Positions 7,744-17,037 are shown, numbered from the stretch's first letter. The stretch is DNA of 64,000 bases from DATJLY01 sp035532935 (GCA_035532935.1 DATKQE010000026.1:1-64000), one strand, 5' to 3'. Numbers and translations are program-made. Notes: generated by a model from the letters alone, not told the origin.

Positions 7744-8238
7744 ATGGCCACGGCTCCCCTGCACGCCAAGACTTTCCCCGTCACCTGGGACGAGCTGCAC
7801 CGCCACGCCCGCGCGCTGGCGTGGCGGCTGCTGGAGCTGGGGCCGTGGCGCGGCATCATCGCGGTGACGCGCGGCGGGCTCGTGCCGGCGGCGATCGTCG
7901 CGCGCGAACTCGACATCCGCCTCGTCGACACCGTGTGCATCGCCAGTTACGACGAGCGCACCCAACGCGCGATGCAGGTGCTGAAGGGGATTCCCGGCGA
8001 CGGCGACGGCTATCTCATCATCGACGACCTCGTCGACACCGGCGACACCGCCCGCACCGTGCGCGAGATGCTGCCCAAGGCGCATTTCGCCACCGTCTAT
8101 GCCAAGCCCGCCGGACGGCCGCTGGTCGATACCTATGTCACCGAGGTGAGCCAGGACACCTGGATTCTCTTTCCCTGGGACGTCGAGCCGCAATTCGCGC
8201 CGCCCATCGCCTCCGCGCGCCCGAGCAGCGCGCCGTGA
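7744..8238 (+). CDS. gpt: Xanthine phosphoribosyltransferase
   Basis: A 164-residue type I phosphoribosyltransferase. GIIAVTRGGLVPAAIVAREL near the N terminus and the PRPP-binding YLIIDDLVDTGDTARTV are both intact, and DTWILFPWD at the C terminus is typical of bacterial Gpt. It salvages xanthine and guanine to the nucleotides with PRPP, at the inner face of the membrane. The stop overlaps the GTG start of the gamma-glutamyltransferase gene by three bases, so the two are co-transcribed although they share no pathway. Confidence 0.9.
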   Translation: MATAPLHAKTFPVTWDELHRHARALAWRLLELGPWRGIIAVTRGGLVPAAIVARELDIRLVDTVCIASYDERTQRAMQVLKGIPGDGDGYLIIDDLVDTGDTARTVREMLPKAHFATVYAKPAGRPLVDTYVTEVSQDTWILFPWDVEPQFAPPIASARPSSAP

Positions 8239-9926
8239 CCGGGCGCCAGGCCGCGCTTCTCGTCGCGCTGCTGCTCGCGCTTGCGCCTTGCGCGCGCGGG
8301 CAGGAGACACGTGCGGCGCACGACATGGTCGAGGCCGCCGACCCTCGCGCCGCCGCCATCGGCCGCGACATCCTGCGCGAAGGCGGCAGCGCCGCCGATG
8401 CCGCGGTGGCGATGGCGGTGAGCCTCACCATCCTCGAGCCGCAGGCGGCGGGCATCGGCGGCGGCGGCTTCCTCGTTCATTGGGCGGCGAAGGACCGGCG
8501 CCTTACCGCCTTTGACGGGCGCGAGACCGCGCCTGCCGCCGCCCGGCCGGACCGCTTTCTCGACGCGGACGGCAAGCCGCTGCCGTTCTTCGATGCCGTG
8601 ATCGGCGGGCGCTCGGTCGGCGTGCCCGGGATGCTGCGCATGCTGGCGCTGGTGCACCAGCGTTTCGGCCGCCTCCCGTGGCGGCGGCTCATCGCGCCAT
8701 CGATCGCGCTGGCCGCACACGGCTTCGCGCTGTCGCCGCGGGTCCAGGCGCTCATCGCCCGCGACCGCTTCCTCCCCCGCGACCGGGCGGCGCGCGCGCT
8801 CTATTTCCTGCCCAACGGCACGGCGAAGCCGCCGGGCACGGTAATCGTCAATCCCACGCTCGCGGCGACGCTCCGGGACATCGCGCGGCGCGGTCCCGAT
8901 GCCTTCTATCGCGGCAAGATCGCCCGCGACATCGTCGCCACGGTCGCCCACGCCGCGACGCCGGGGGATCTCACCGCCGCCGATCTCGCCGCCTATCGCA
9001 CGAAAGAGCGACCGACCGTGTGCCGCGTCTATCGCCGCTATCGCGTGTGCGGCATGGGGCTGCCCTCGGGCGATGTCGCGGTGCTGGAAATCCTCGGGCT
9101 GCTCCAGCCCTTCGACCTCAAAAGCCACATCGCCGATGTCACGGCCTGGCACCTCTTCGCCGAGGCGAGCCGATTGGCCTATGCCGACCGCGCGCGCTAT
9201 CTCGCCGATCCCGACTTCGTCGCCGCACCGGCCGCGGGACTGCTCGACCCCGCCTATCTCGCCGCGCGGGCGCAGCTCATCGACCCCGTGCACGCGCATC
9301 CGGGCCCGGCGGCGCCCGGCGAGCCGGCGGGCCGGCACAGCGACAATTGGGGCGACGAGTTCGCGCCGGAATTCCCCTCCACCAGCACCATCACCGCGAT
9401 CGATCGCGACGGCAATGCGGTGGCAATGACGGTGACGATCGAGAACGATTTCGGCGCACGCATGATGGTGCGCGGTTTCTTTCTTAACAACGAGCTGACC
9501 GATTTCTCATTCCTGCCCGAGCGCGACGGCCGCCCCGTCGCCAACCGGGTCGAGCCGGGCAAGCGGCCGCTCTCGGCGATGTCGCCGACGATGGTGTTCG
9601 CGCCGGACGGCCGGTTGTTTCTCGTCCTCGGCTCCGCCGGCGGGCCGGCCATCATCGACGACGTCGCCAAGACCATCGTCGGCATGATCGACTGGCACAA
9701 GGACCTCGAAGCCGCGATCGCGCTTCCCAACATCGACAACCGCAACGGCGCGACCGAGGTGGAAGAGCGTCCCGACACCGCCGCGCTCGCCGCCGCGCTT
9801 GCCGCCCGCGGCCATGTGGTGCAAATGAGCCGGCGCCAGAGCGGCCTCGGCGGCATCGCCGTGACACGCGCGGGGCTCGTCGGCGCCTTCGATCCGCGGC
9901 GCGAAGGCGCGGCGCTCGGCGATTGA
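8235..9926 (+). CDS. ggt: Gamma-glutamyltransferase precursor
   Basis: The GTG at 8235 gives 563 residues with a signal peptide (about 1-22, ending CARGQ), which the longer frame would bury. The autoprocessing site is in FPSTSTITAIDRDGNA: T383 aligns with the N-terminal nucleophilic threonine of the small subunit, although the usual TTH is TST here. Downstream GKRPLSAMSPTMVF and LGSAGGPAII are the substrate-binding and oxyanion-hole motifs. The enzyme hydrolyses glutathione and other gamma-glutamyl compounds in the periplasm after self-cleavage. Confidence 0.9.
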   Translation: MTGRQAALLVALLLALAPCARGQETRAAHDMVEAADPRAAAIGRDILREGGSAADAAVAMAVSLTILEPQAAGIGGGGFLVHWAAKDRRLTAFDGRETAPAAARPDRFLDADGKPLPFFDAVIGGRSVGVPGMLRMLALVHQRFGRLPWRRLIAPSIALAAHGFALSPRVQALIARDRFLPRDRAARALYFLPNGTAKPPGTVIVNPTLAATLRDIARRGPDAFYRGKIARDIVATVAHAATPGDLTAADLAAYRTKERPTVCRVYRRYRVCGMGLPSGDVAVLEILGLLQPFDLKSHIADVTAWHLFAEASRLAYADRARYLADPDFVAAPAAGLLDPAYLAARAQLIDPVHAHPGPAAPGEPAGRHSDNWGDEFAPEFPSTSTITAIDRDGNAVAMTVTIENDFGARMMVRGFFLNNELTDFSFLPERDGRPVANRVEPGKRPLSAMSPTMVFAPDGRLFLVLGSAGGPAIIDDVAKTIVGMIDWHKDLEAAIALPNIDNRNGATEVEERPDTAALAAALAARGHVVQMSRRQSGLGGIAVTRAGLVGAFDPRREGAALGD

Positions 9927-9928
9927 CG

Positions 9929-11131
9929 ATGATGATCGACGATCCTGCGACCCGGCCCGTCGTCGCCATCGCGGCCGGGCGCCACCGCCGCGCCGCGGGC
10001 GGCCATCCTTGGGTATATTCCAACGAGGTCGTCATGGATGCGGCGGCGAAGGCGCTGCCGCGCGGCAGCCTCGTCACGCTCAAAGGCGCCGACGGCAATG
10101 CGCTCGGCGTCGCCACCTTCAATCCCAACGCCCTCGTCGCGGCGCGGCTCCTCGACCGCGATCCGGGCACGCGGATCGACCGCGACTTCTTCATCGCGCG
10201 GCTGGAGCGCGCGCTCGCACTCCGCCGGCGGCTCTATGCCGAGCCCTATGGCCGCCTCGTTCATGCCGAGGCCGACGGGCTGCCGGGCCTCGTCATCGAC
10301 CGCTATGGCGCGACGCTGGTGGCGCAGCTCAACACCGCCGGCATGGCACGGCTCGAGGGCGAGATCGTCGCGGCGGCCGCTGCGGCGCTGGCGCCCGATG
10401 CGATCGTCCTGCGCAACGACGGCACCGCGCGCGCGATCGAGGGCCTCGAGGACGAAGCGCGGACGGCGCTGGGCACGGTCGCGGGACCGGTCGAGATCCG
10501 CGAGAACCGCGCGCGCTATCTTGTCGATGTGCTTGCCGGACAGAAGACGGGCTGGTTCTATGACCAGCGCGAGAACCGCCGCTTCGTCTCGGGGCTTGCC
10601 GCCGGCGCGCGCGTGCTCGACGTCTATTGCTACACTGGCGGCCTTGCCATACTGGCCGCGCTCGCCGGCGCCGACCGCGTGCTTGGCATCGACCGCTCCG
10701 ATCCGGCGCTGGCGCTCGCCGCCGCTTCTGCCGATTTGAACGATCAGGGGTCATGCTGCCGCTTCGCCCGCGGCGAAGCGTTCCACGAGCTGGAGCGGCT
10801 CGGCCGCGCGGGCGAGCGCTTCGATGTCGTGGCCGCCGATCCGCCGGCCTTCGTCAAGGCGAAGAAGGATCTGGGACCGGGCCTGCGCGGCTATCGCAAG
10901 CTCGTCCGGCTCGCCGCCGCGCTGGTGGCGCCGGGCGGCATCCTGTTCGTGGCCTCGTGCTCGCACAACGTGACGGCGGAGGATTTCGCCGAGGCGGTGC
11001 GGCGCGGCCTCGGCGATGCCGAGCGCACCGGCCGCATCCTGGTGAGCGCGGGCGCGGCGCCCGATCATCCGGTGCATCCGGCGCTCCCCGAGAGCGCCTA
11101 TCTCAAGGCGATGACGCTGGCGCTCGACTGA
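9929..11131 (+). CDS. RlmI-like 23S rRNA (cytosine) methyltransferase
   Basis: From ATG at 9929 the product is 400 residues; a TTG at 9923 is in frame but less likely. An N-terminal PUA-like domain (GRHRRAAGGHPWVYSNEV) precedes a Rossmann methyltransferase with DVYCYTGGLAILAA as the SAM loop, AADPPAFVKAKKDL as the catalytic DPPxF motif and VASCSHNV with the cysteine. This layout matches RlmI, which makes m5C1962 in 23S rRNA. It is coupled to ggt by the shared stop region and converges with the LLM oxidoreductase gene, overlapping it by 29 bases. Confidence 0.85.
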   Translation: MMIDDPATRPVVAIAAGRHRRAAGGHPWVYSNEVVMDAAAKALPRGSLVTLKGADGNALGVATFNPNALVAARLLDRDPGTRIDRDFFIARLERALALRRRLYAEPYGRLVHAEADGLPGLVIDRYGATLVAQLNTAGMARLEGEIVAAAAAALAPDAIVLRNDGTARAIEGLEDEARTALGTVAGPVEIRENRARYLVDVLAGQKTGWFYDQRENRRFVSGLAAGARVLDVYCYTGGLAILAALAGADRVLGIDRSDPALALAAASADLNDQGSCCRFARGEAFHELERLGRAGERFDVVAADPPAFVKAKKDLGPGLRGYRKLVRLAAALVAPGGILFVASCSHNVTAEDFAEAVRRGLGDAERTGRILVSAGAAPDHPVHPALPESAYLKAMTLALD

Positions 11132-12119
11132 ATTCCGGCATGACGTGACGGGCGAAGCGGCGCAGATTTTCGCGCGCGGTCCCGCCGCTGTTGAGGAGCA
11201 CGTATTCGACGCCGGCCTGCTCGAGCCGCCGCAATTCGCGGACGACCATATCGGGCGTGCCGTAGAGCGCCGCCGCCTCGCTCGCGCCCGGCGCCTCGGC
11301 GTAGGACAGGATATGCGAGGCCACCTGCCGCCCGGGATGCTGCGACAGCGCCATCATGTGCGCATGCTGGCGCCGCAGCCGTTCGAGCGCTGCCGCCGTT
11401 TCGGCCGCGTTCTCGGTAACGAAGATGTTGCGCGCCACCGCCACCATTCCCGGATCGAACGCCCGCCCCTCGGCCGCGACCGCCGCGCGGAAGTACGCGA
11501 GGCGCTCGGCCGTCGCGTCGACCGAAGCGAACTGGTCGAGCAGGAGATTGGCGCCGCGCGCGGCGACCGCGCGGATCGAAGCGGGGCTGCCTGCGGCCAT
11601 CCACAGCGGCGGGTGCGGCTGCTGCGCCGGCGCGGGCTCGACCATGATGTCGTCGAAGCGCCAGAACCGGCCGCGATGGGAGAACCGCTCGCTTGCGGTC
11701 CAGGATTCGAGGATGATCTCGAGCGCTTCGGCAAAGCGCGCTTCGGCCTCGCCGATGGCCATCGCGAAGCCCGAGAACTCGTTGTGGCGATAGCCCTTGC
11801 CGACGCCGAAATCGAGCCTGCCGCCCGACAGGAGATCGAGCGTCGCCGCTTCCTCGGCGAGCAGCACGGGATTGTGCCACGGCAGCACCATCACCGCGGT
11901 GCCGAGCCGCAGCCGCGTCGTCCGCGCCGCCACCCACGACAACAGCCCGAGCGGCGCTGACACCTGGCCGATGCCGGTGAAATGATGCTCGACCAGGAAC
12001 GCGCTGACGAAGCCGAGCGCCTCGGCCTCGACCGCGTAGTCGATGTAATCGCGAAACCCGTGCGCCGGGTCGCCGTCACGGCGCCGCGCCTGCGCGCTGC
12101 CGAAGAGTCCGAACCGCAT
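11103..12119 (-). CDS. LLM class flavin-dependent oxidoreductase
   Basis: A 338-residue luciferase-like monooxygenase from MRFGLFGSAQ. The TIM-barrel landmarks FVSAFLVEHHF, TTRLRLGTAVMVLPWHNPVLLAEE, GRLDFGVGKGYRHNEF and PPLWMAAGSP are all present. Members use FMNH2 from a separate reductase to oxidise sulfonates, alkanes or other substrates. It is divergent from a ComDE-like decarboxylase pair with only 57 bases between starts, suggesting shared control. The large upstream extension of the frame overlaps that pair antisense and is not coding. Confidence 0.88.
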   Translation of the reverse strand: MRFGLFGSAQARRRDGDPAHGFRDYIDYAVEAEALGFVSAFLVEHHFTGIGQVSAPLGLLSWVAARTTRLRLGTAVMVLPWHNPVLLAEEAATLDLLSGGRLDFGVGKGYRHNEFSGFAMAIGEAEARFAEALEIILESWTASERFSHRGRFWRFDDIMVEPAPAQQPHPPLWMAAGSPASIRAVAARGANLLLDQFASVDATAERLAYFRAAVAAEGRAFDPGMVAVARNIFVTENAAETAAALERLRRQHAHMMALSQHPGRQVASHILSYAEAPGASEAAALYGTPDMVVRELRRLEQAGVEYVLLNSGGTARENLRRFARHVMPEFSRAPASSP

Positions 12120-12176
12120 CGCCGCTCCCTTGCCCGCCTTATTGTACACGACCGCCCCCTGCGATAACGTCCTGGG

Positions 12177-12707
12177 ATGAGCGCGGCGGGGGCAGCCTTG
12201 AGCCAGGACAATGCCATCGAAGGCGGGATCATTCTCGATGCGCTGGCGGCGAGCGGCGTCGAGTATGTCGTCTCCGTGCCCGACATCACCACCAGCCAGG
12301 GGCTGTTGTGGCCCTTGACCAAGGATGGGCGGTTCCGCCTCGTCCGGGTGTGCAAGGAGGACGAGGGCGTGTCGATCTGCGGTGCGCTGTCGTTCTGCGG
12401 CAAGCGGGCGCTGCTGCTGATGCAGTACACCGGGCTGCTCGATTCGCTCAATGCGCTGCGTGCCGCCGGCTGCGACTATCGGCTGCCGATCTGCATGATG
12501 GTGGGACTGCTCGAGAAGGAGCCGGGCGTGCCGCCGCGCCAGTCGAAGCGCTTCGGCGTGCGCATCGTCGAGCCGATGCTCGAGACGATGGGCATCCCGC
12601 ACGATCTGTTCGAGCTGCACCCGGACGGAGCGCGGATCCGGCCGGCGATCGACCGCGCCTATGCCGAGTCCTGGCCGACGGCGCTGCTCATCGGCCGGCG
12701 GATGTGA
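12177..12707 (+). CDS. ThDP-dependent decarboxylase, alpha (pyrimidine-binding) subunit, ComD-like
   Basis: A 176-residue protein matching the N-terminal PYR domain of split ThDP decarboxylases: a 2-oxo acid binding start GGIILDALAASGVEYVVSVPDITTS, the catalytic glutamate in CKEDEGVSICGAL, and MQYTGLLDSLNAL. In methanogens ComD/ComE form sulfopyruvate decarboxylase; in bacteria similar pairs decarboxylate phosphonopyruvate or sulfopyruvate. The beta partner follows 10 bases downstream. The actual 2-oxo acid is not known. Confidence 0.8.
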   Translation: MSAAGAALSQDNAIEGGIILDALAASGVEYVVSVPDITTSQGLLWPLTKDGRFRLVRVCKEDEGVSICGALSFCGKRALLLMQYTGLLDSLNALRAAGCDYRLPICMMVGLLEKEPGVPPRQSKRFGVRIVEPMLETMGIPHDLFELHPDGARIRPAIDRAYAESWPTALLIGRRM

Positions 12708-12717
12708 GGGCCACGCC

Positions 12718-13287
12718 ATGATGCGACGCGATCTCTGCTTCGGCATCCTCGCCCGCCACATAAGCGACGAGATCGTGGTGCCGGTCTACCAGGCGGCACA
12801 GGAATGGCGCGCGGCGAAGCCCGATTATGCGCTGACATTCTATGCGATCGGCGCCATGGGCCAGGCGTCCTCGTGCGCACTGGGCCTCGCGCTGGGACGG
12901 CCGGACAAGCGCGTCGTCGTGCTCGACGGCGACGGCAGCCTGCTCATGAATCTTGGCAGCCTCGTCAGCATCGCCAACCAGGCGCCGGCGAATCTCGTGC
13001 ATTTCGTCTGCGAGAACGGCACCTACGAGGCCAATGGCGGCCACCCGATCCCGGGACGCGACCGCGTCAGCTTCGCCGGCTTTGCCCGCGCCGCGGGCTA
13101 TCCCAAGACCTACGAAATCGCCGAACTCGGCGATTTCGAGGCGCACATCGCCGGATTGTTGCGCGAGCCGGGGCCGATCTTCATCGATCTCAAGCTCGAG
13201 CCGGGCCTGCCGCCGCCGCAGGATTACGCCTTCATTCACGGTGCCGCTGCGCGCGAGACCTTCCGCGCGGCGCTGCAGCGGGGTTAG
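12718..13287 (+). CDS. ThDP-dependent decarboxylase, beta (PP-binding) subunit, ComE-like
   Basis: A 189-residue protein starting MMRRDLCFGIL. It carries the ThDP diphosphate motif, GDGSLLMNLGSL beginning at GDG 71-73 and running to CENGTYEANGGHP about 28 residues later, as in ComE and the C-terminal domain of phosphonopyruvate decarboxylase. With the alpha subunit it should form an alpha/beta oligomer. The 3' end overlaps the histidine kinase gene antisense by 56 bases. Confidence 0.8.
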   Translation: MMRRDLCFGILARHISDEIVVPVYQAAQEWRAAKPDYALTFYAIGAMGQASSCALGLALGRPDKRVVVLDGDGSLLMNLGSLVSIANQAPANLVHFVCENGTYEANGGHPIPGRDRVSFAGFARAAGYPKTYEIAELGDFEAHIAGLLREPGPIFIDLKLEPGLPPPQDYAFIHGAAARETFRAALQRG

Positions 13288-14734
13288 GCCGCTCGGCACC
13301 GACCCGCTCCGCCGCCGGGCCGGACGAGCGGGCATCCTCACCCGCGGACGGCGCCGGCAGCCTGAGCACGAATAAGGTCCCGGCGGCCGTGCTTTCGCCC
13401 AGCGCGACCTCGCCGCCATGGGCGCGCATCACCTCGCGCGCGATGGCAAGTCCGAGCCCGGCGCCACCGGGCCTGGCCGAGCCGGCGAAGGGGCGGAACA
13501 GGTTCTCGCGCGCCTTGGGCGCGAGACCCGGACCGTCATCGCCGATCTCGATCGCGAGCACGCCGCCGCTCACATGCGCGCGGACGACGGCATGGCGCGC
13601 GCCCGACTCGGCCGCATTGAGCGCGAGATTGTGGAGCACGCGGAAGAGCTGATCGCGGTCGGCCTCGGCCGTCACCGTCGGCGCCACGTCGTTCGCCAGC
13701 GCGAACTCGTCCTCGCCGTGGCGCTCGACCAGTTCCGCCACCTCGGCGACCAGATCCGCCAGCGCGAAGCGGCGGCGCTGCGGCGGCGGCGCACCCTCGC
13801 GCGTGAAGGTGAGGGTGCGGGTGCAGAGCGCGACCGCGCGATCGATCGCGGCGACGAGCCGCGGCGTCACGCGGCGCACCTCGGGCGCGGCACTGTCGGC
13901 GAGCCCGTCCGAAACGAGCCGCGCGGTCGACAGGATGTTGCGGAGATCGTGGTTGATCTTGGCGACCGCGGTGCCGAGCGCGGCCAGCCGCTCCTTCTGG
14001 CGCAGCGCCTGGCGCACCGTTTCCTGCAGCGCCGCAAGCTCGCGCTGCGCCAGGCCGAGTTCGTCGCTGCGCGCGGTCGGCACGATGACGCGTGCAGCGT
14101 CCTCGGGATTGTCGCGGAATGCCATCATGCTGGCGATCAGCCGCCGCAGCGGCGTCACCAGGAGCCAGCGCAGGCCGACATAAAGCAGCGACGCGGTGAT
14201 GAGCGAGATCAGCAGCGACAGCCCGAAGACGCGGACGGCGAACGCCCACATCGCCTGGCGCAGCGGCCGCTCATCGAGCAGGACCTCGACGACGAGATGG
14301 GGGTCCTTGGGCGCGGTATCGAGCACGCGCAGGACCCGGTTGTCGCTGCGCCCCAGCACCATGAGCGCGTCGATGAGCGGCATGATCACCCCGCTCCGGC
14401 GCAGATCGTAGGTCGCATCGATATGCGGCGGGTTCTCGGAATCGAGCATCAGCGTCGTGTTGTTGGAACGGTGCAACACGATGCCATGCGCGCCGACCTG
14501 GGCGAGGATGGCGTCGGCGAGTTGCTGGCTCACCATTTTGTCGGGCGTCGCCTCGAGCGCGAACATGGCGAGATGCGCCGCATCGATGCGATTGACGAGA
14601 TAGTCGATGCGAAAGCGCGACAGCGACGGCAGGAAGATCACCACCTCGCTCGCCATCACGAAGGCGACGGTGAGCGCGAGGAGCCGGGCCGACACGCCGC
14701 GCGGCACCAGTCGCAGCTTGGGCAGGCTTGCCAT
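13232..14734 (-). CDS. Orphan transmembrane sensor histidine kinase
   Basis: A 500-residue kinase with a first membrane helix at about 15-36, a periplasmic sensor of about 125 residues, a second helix at about 165-190, and a HAMP-like linker. The phosphoacceptor is H262 in AKINHDLRNIL. The catalytic domain shows NLALNAAESGA (N box), GDDGPGL (G1) and GGAGLGLAIAREVM (G2). The C-terminal 40 residues are Arg/Ala-rich and disordered-looking. No response regulator gene is adjacent; the nearest is the single-domain receiver near 24.4 kb, so pairing is unknown. Confidence 0.9.
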   Translation of the reverse strand: MASLPKLRLVPRGVSARLLALTVAFVMASEVVIFLPSLSRFRIDYLVNRIDAAHLAMFALEATPDKMVSQQLADAILAQVGAHGIVLHRSNNTTLMLDSENPPHIDATYDLRRSGVIMPLIDALMVLGRSDNRVLRVLDTAPKDPHLVVEVLLDERPLRQAMWAFAVRVFGLSLLISLITASLLYVGLRWLLVTPLRRLIASMMAFRDNPEDAARVIVPTARSDELGLAQRELAALQETVRQALRQKERLAALGTAVAKINHDLRNILSTARLVSDGLADSAAPEVRRVTPRLVAAIDRAVALCTRTLTFTREGAPPPQRRRFALADLVAEVAELVERHGEDEFALANDVAPTVTAEADRDQLFRVLHNLALNAAESGARHAVVRAHVSGGVLAIEIGDDGPGLAPKARENLFRPFAGSARPGGAGLGLAIAREVMRAHGGEVALGESTAAGTLFVLRLPAPSAGEDARSSGPAAERVGAERPNPAAAPRGRSRAQRHRE

Positions 14735-14761
14735 GGCGTCAGCCTAGCACGACCAGGCGGA

Positions 14762-16189
14762 TCAGCCGAACCGTGCCAGAAGGCGCACCAGGCGGCGCGT
14801 GCGCGGGGCGAAAAGACGGGGCGCATAGAAGCCGGCGGCGGCGCGCTTGGACGCTTCGCCCAGCGTCGGATAGGGGGCGATCATCCGCGCCACCCGCGAC
14901 AGCCGGATGCCCGCGGCGATCGCCAGGCCCCAGAGCTGGATCAGCTCGCCGGCGCTTTCGCCGAGGATCGAGGCGCCGAGCACGCTGCCGTTGCGCCGCG
15001 CCACGACCTTGACCAGCCCTTGGGTGGCGTGCTCCGCCTGGGCGCGGTCGTTTTCGGCAAAGGGCGCACGCAAGACCGCGATGTCGGCGCCGTGGCGGGC
15101 GCGCGCTTGCGCCTCGGTCAGGCCCACCTGGGCCAGCTCGGGCGCGGTATAGGTCACCCAGGGAAGCGCACGGTCATCGACCTTTGCCGGCAGCCGGAAC
15201 AACGCATTGCGGATGACGATGCTGGCGTGGTCGGCGGCGACATGGGTGAATTGCGGCCCGCCCGCCGCATCGCCCACGGCATAGATGCGGCGGTTGGTGG
15301 TGCGCAGCCGCCGGTCGAGCACCAGGCCGTGCGCGTCGATGGCGATGCCGGCACGGTCGAGATCGAGCCCGTCGAGCGCCGCCCGCCGCCCTGCTGCCAC
15401 CAGAAGATGCGAGGCGACGATCTCGCGCTCGCCGGCCGCCTCCGCCACGGTCACGGCGATGCCGGCACCGGCCGGCGCAACGCGCAGCACCCGCGTCCGC
15501 TCGGCGATCGCGATGCCATTCGCCCGCAGCCGCGCGAGGAGCTCTGCCGCCAGCTCGGGATCGTCCTTGGCGAGCGCGCGGTCCGCCTCGAGCACGGTCA
15601 CGCGCGCACCCAAGAGGCGATGCGCCTGCGCCAGCTCCAGCCCCAACGGTCCGCCGCCGATCACGACGAGATGGGCCGGCAGGGTCTCGTTGTCGAAGAT
15701 CGTCTCGTTGGTGAGGTAGTTCACGCGATCGAGGCCGGGAATGGGCGGGATCGCGGGGCGCGCGCCGGTGGCGATGACGATGCGGCGGGCGGTGATGACG
15801 TCATCGCCCGCCGCCACCGTTCCCGGCCCGAGGAAGCGCGCTTGGCGGCGCAGGACGCGCACACCCATCGCCTCGAAGCGCTCCTGCGAATCCTGCGGCG
15901 CGATCGCGGCGATGACCGCGCGCACGTGGCGCATCACCGCGGCGAAATCGACCGCCGGCGCAGCGGCCTCGATGCCGAAGGCGCCGGCGCCGCGGATCAG
16001 GGCGGCGCGCTTGGCCGCGGCGAGCAGCGCCTTCGACGGCACGCAGCCGACATTGAGACAATCGCCGCCCATCCTTCCGCACTCGATCAGCACCGTCCGC
16101 GCGCCGAGCCGGGCCGCGCCCGACGCCACCGAGAGTCCGCCCGCGCCGGCGCCGATGACACAGAGATCGACGGCGCCCTCGGCGCTCAC
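14762..16189 (-). CDS. Mercuric-reductase-like FAD/NAD disulfide oxidoreductase
   Basis: A 475-residue class I pyridine nucleotide-disulfide oxidoreductase from GTG at 16187-16189; GTGA overlaps the stop of the TVP38 gene. FAD binding is CVIGAGAGGLSVASGAARLGA, the redox pair is C44 and C49 in GGDCLNVGCVPSK, NAD binding is VVIGGGPLGLELAQ, and YAVGDAAGG is the second FAD motif. The C-terminal catalytic HPTxxE of lipoamide and glutathione reductases reads YPTLGE, so the proton-relay histidine is replaced by tyrosine. No N-terminal mercury-binding domain is present, so mercury reduction is unlikely. Coupling to TVP38 suggests a membrane redox role. Confidence 0.85.
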   Translation of the reverse strand: MSAEGAVDLCVIGAGAGGLSVASGAARLGARTVLIECGRMGGDCLNVGCVPSKALLAAAKRAALIRGAGAFGIEAAAPAVDFAAVMRHVRAVIAAIAPQDSQERFEAMGVRVLRRQARFLGPGTVAAGDDVITARRIVIATGARPAIPPIPGLDRVNYLTNETIFDNETLPAHLVVIGGGPLGLELAQAHRLLGARVTVLEADRALAKDDPELAAELLARLRANGIAIAERTRVLRVAPAGAGIAVTVAEAAGEREIVASHLLVAAGRRAALDGLDLDRAGIAIDAHGLVLDRRLRTTNRRIYAVGDAAGGPQFTHVAADHASIVIRNALFRLPAKVDDRALPWVTYTAPELAQVGLTEAQARARHGADIAVLRAPFAENDRAQAEHATQGLVKVVARRNGSVLGASILGESAGELIQLWGLAIAAGIRLSRVARMIAPYPTLGEASKRAAAGFYAPRLFAPRTRRLVRLLARFG

Positions 16190-16923
16190 GGCACGAGCCC
16201 CCGTCGCCGCGCCAGCACCGGCAGCAGCGTCAGCGCCGCGAGCCCCAAGAGCGGCAGCAGGATGCGCGGCGCCAGCAGCGCGGCGAGATCGGGCTCGCCG
16301 CCCCGGGCGATGACGGCGCCAAGCCCGGCGCCGATGCCGGCATAGACGAACGCGCCGGGCGCCATGCCGACGAGACTGCATAGGACGAAGGTCCGCAGCC
16401 TCATCCCCAAGAGCGCCGCGACGAGATTCACCAGCCAGAACGGAAACAGCGGCACCAGGCGCAGCGCCAGGAGATAGCTTGCTTCATGGGCGCGGAACCC
16501 CGCCTCGAGCCGCTTGAAGCGGTCGGCGCTGCCGCGCCGCTGGGCGCGCCGCTCGAGCAGTGCGCCGAGGCTGGTGCGCGCAGCCGTGAACAGCACGGTG
16601 GCGCCCACGGTAGCGCCGACGAGCGCCGCCGTCCCGCCGACGACCGTACCGAAGAGCAATCCTCCGGCCATGGTGAGGATCGCCGCCCCCGGCACCGAGA
16701 GCGCGGCAAGGACGGCATAGAGGACGACATAGGAAACCACCGCCGCCGGCCCCAGCCGCGCGACCTGGTATTCCAGCGCCGCGCGGTTCTCGGCCAAGCG
16801 AGCGAACGTGAGATAATGCTCGAGCCCCAGGGCGAAGAACAGTACGACCGCTGCCGCCAGCGCCGCCAGCGGCAGCCAGCGCCGGACCGGAATCCGCGGC
16901 GCACCCTCTGCGAAATCGCCCAT
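16186..16923 (-). CDS. TVP38/TMEM64 family membrane protein
   Basis: A 245-residue protein with about five or six membrane helices: one at about 15-35, then a core VVSYVVLYAVLAALSVPGAAILTMAGGLLFG followed by LVPLFPFWLVNLVAALLGM, which is the DedA/SNARE-associated signature, and two C-terminal helices. These proteins are thought to move or scramble lipids or to help membrane homeostasis. The gene ends with a four-base overlap onto the flavoprotein gene; this pair recurs in many bacteria. Confidence 0.88.
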   Translation of the reverse strand: MGDFAEGAPRIPVRRWLPLAALAAAVVLFFALGLEHYLTFARLAENRAALEYQVARLGPAAVVSYVVLYAVLAALSVPGAAILTMAGGLLFGTVVGGTAALVGATVGATVLFTAARTSLGALLERRAQRRGSADRFKRLEAGFRAHEASYLLALRLVPLFPFWLVNLVAALLGMRLRTFVLCSLVGMAPGAFVYAGIGAGLGAVIARGGEPDLAALLAPRILLPLLGLAALTLLPVLARRRGLVP

Positions 16924-17037
16924 GCCCGACCGCCTCCGCCGCGATCTTACCGGCCGGGCGGCGCGACCGTGAGAGGGCTCTGCAGCGATCGCCCGAAATT
17001 CCGTTCACACCGGCGCCGTGCCAGCGGCGGGGTGGCG

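Noticed and set aside
13418..16345. 975-codon open frame on the plus strand
   Set aside because: Antisense to the histidine kinase and flavoprotein genes, which carry clear motifs; the plus-strand product is low-complexity Arg/Gly/His.
14762..16381. 539-codon version of the flavoprotein
   Set aside because: The extra N-terminal 64 residues are Arg-rich shadow of the TVP38 gene; the GTG at the overlapping junction is the likely start.
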